NCBI GenBank assembly: GCA_017989775.1
Contig: JAGNPF010000083.1
Location: forward strand, 1 to 6,727
Direction: 5' to 3'
DNA from: Flavobacterium sp.
Lineage (GTDB): Bacteria; Bacteroidota; Bacteroidia; Flavobacteriales; Flavobacteriaceae
DNA: 6,727 nucleotides
Under the pieces are notes generated by a model that was not told the origin of the DNA, did not search any database, and worked only from the letters and a program-made list of their open reading frames with translations. The position numbers were made by a program, and so were the translations under genes. Positions 6,715-6,727 of this stretch are shown piece after piece; the stretch's first letter is position 1, and each line of letters starts with the position of its first letter.

Positions 6715-6727
6715 CATAATTTTCAAG

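Overview
The window looks like chromosomal DNA of a Flavobacterium-like member of the Bacteroidota. The main evidence is the close agreement of the PyrG and YidC proteins with flavobacterial versions as I know them, the AT-leaning composition, the general lack of Shine-Dalgarno sequences, and -7 boxes of the Bacteroidota type TAnnTTTG ahead of pyrG and the Uma2-like gene. No rRNA, tRNA, CRISPR array, transposase or integrase gene is visible.

Positions 1-4300 are core genome. A small membrane protein of unknown function (86-526, +) converges on yidC (590-2497, -), and the two share a strong hairpin terminator at 553-583. pyrG (2600-4213, -) lies directly upstream of yidC and the pair probably forms a transcription unit: CTP synthase followed by the inner-membrane protein insertase. 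Two copies of a 24-bp dispersed repeat in opposite orientation, at 37-60 and 2505-2528, bracket this block. Each supplies a spurious upstream start codon to the neighbouring gene.

Positions 4214-4510 are a divergent intergenic region with a pyrG promoter, a -7 box for the rightward gene, and a possible 26-residue ORF with an unusually good AGGAGG. The rightward gene (4511-5101) encodes a Uma2/DUF820-family PD-(D/E)XK nuclease-like protein.

Positions 5102-6727 are accessory DNA. A REP-like hairpin (5197-5214) is followed by a structure that fits an integron gene cassette read on the minus strand. It has an attC-like site at 6049-6181, then two overlapping small membrane-protein genes (5688-6029 and 5374-5691, ATGA overlap), then a second attC-like site at 5300-5357. 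The cassette's 5' end reads GTTATGCGT and its 3' R'' box reads ACGCATAAC, which is the reciprocal complementarity expected for a circularisable cassette. Upstream of it, a further very AT-rich gene for a four-helix membrane protein (6296-6679, -) may be the preceding cassette. With no integrase in view, this would be either the tail of an integron array or a cluster of attC sites lacking an integrase. It is the most interesting part of the window.
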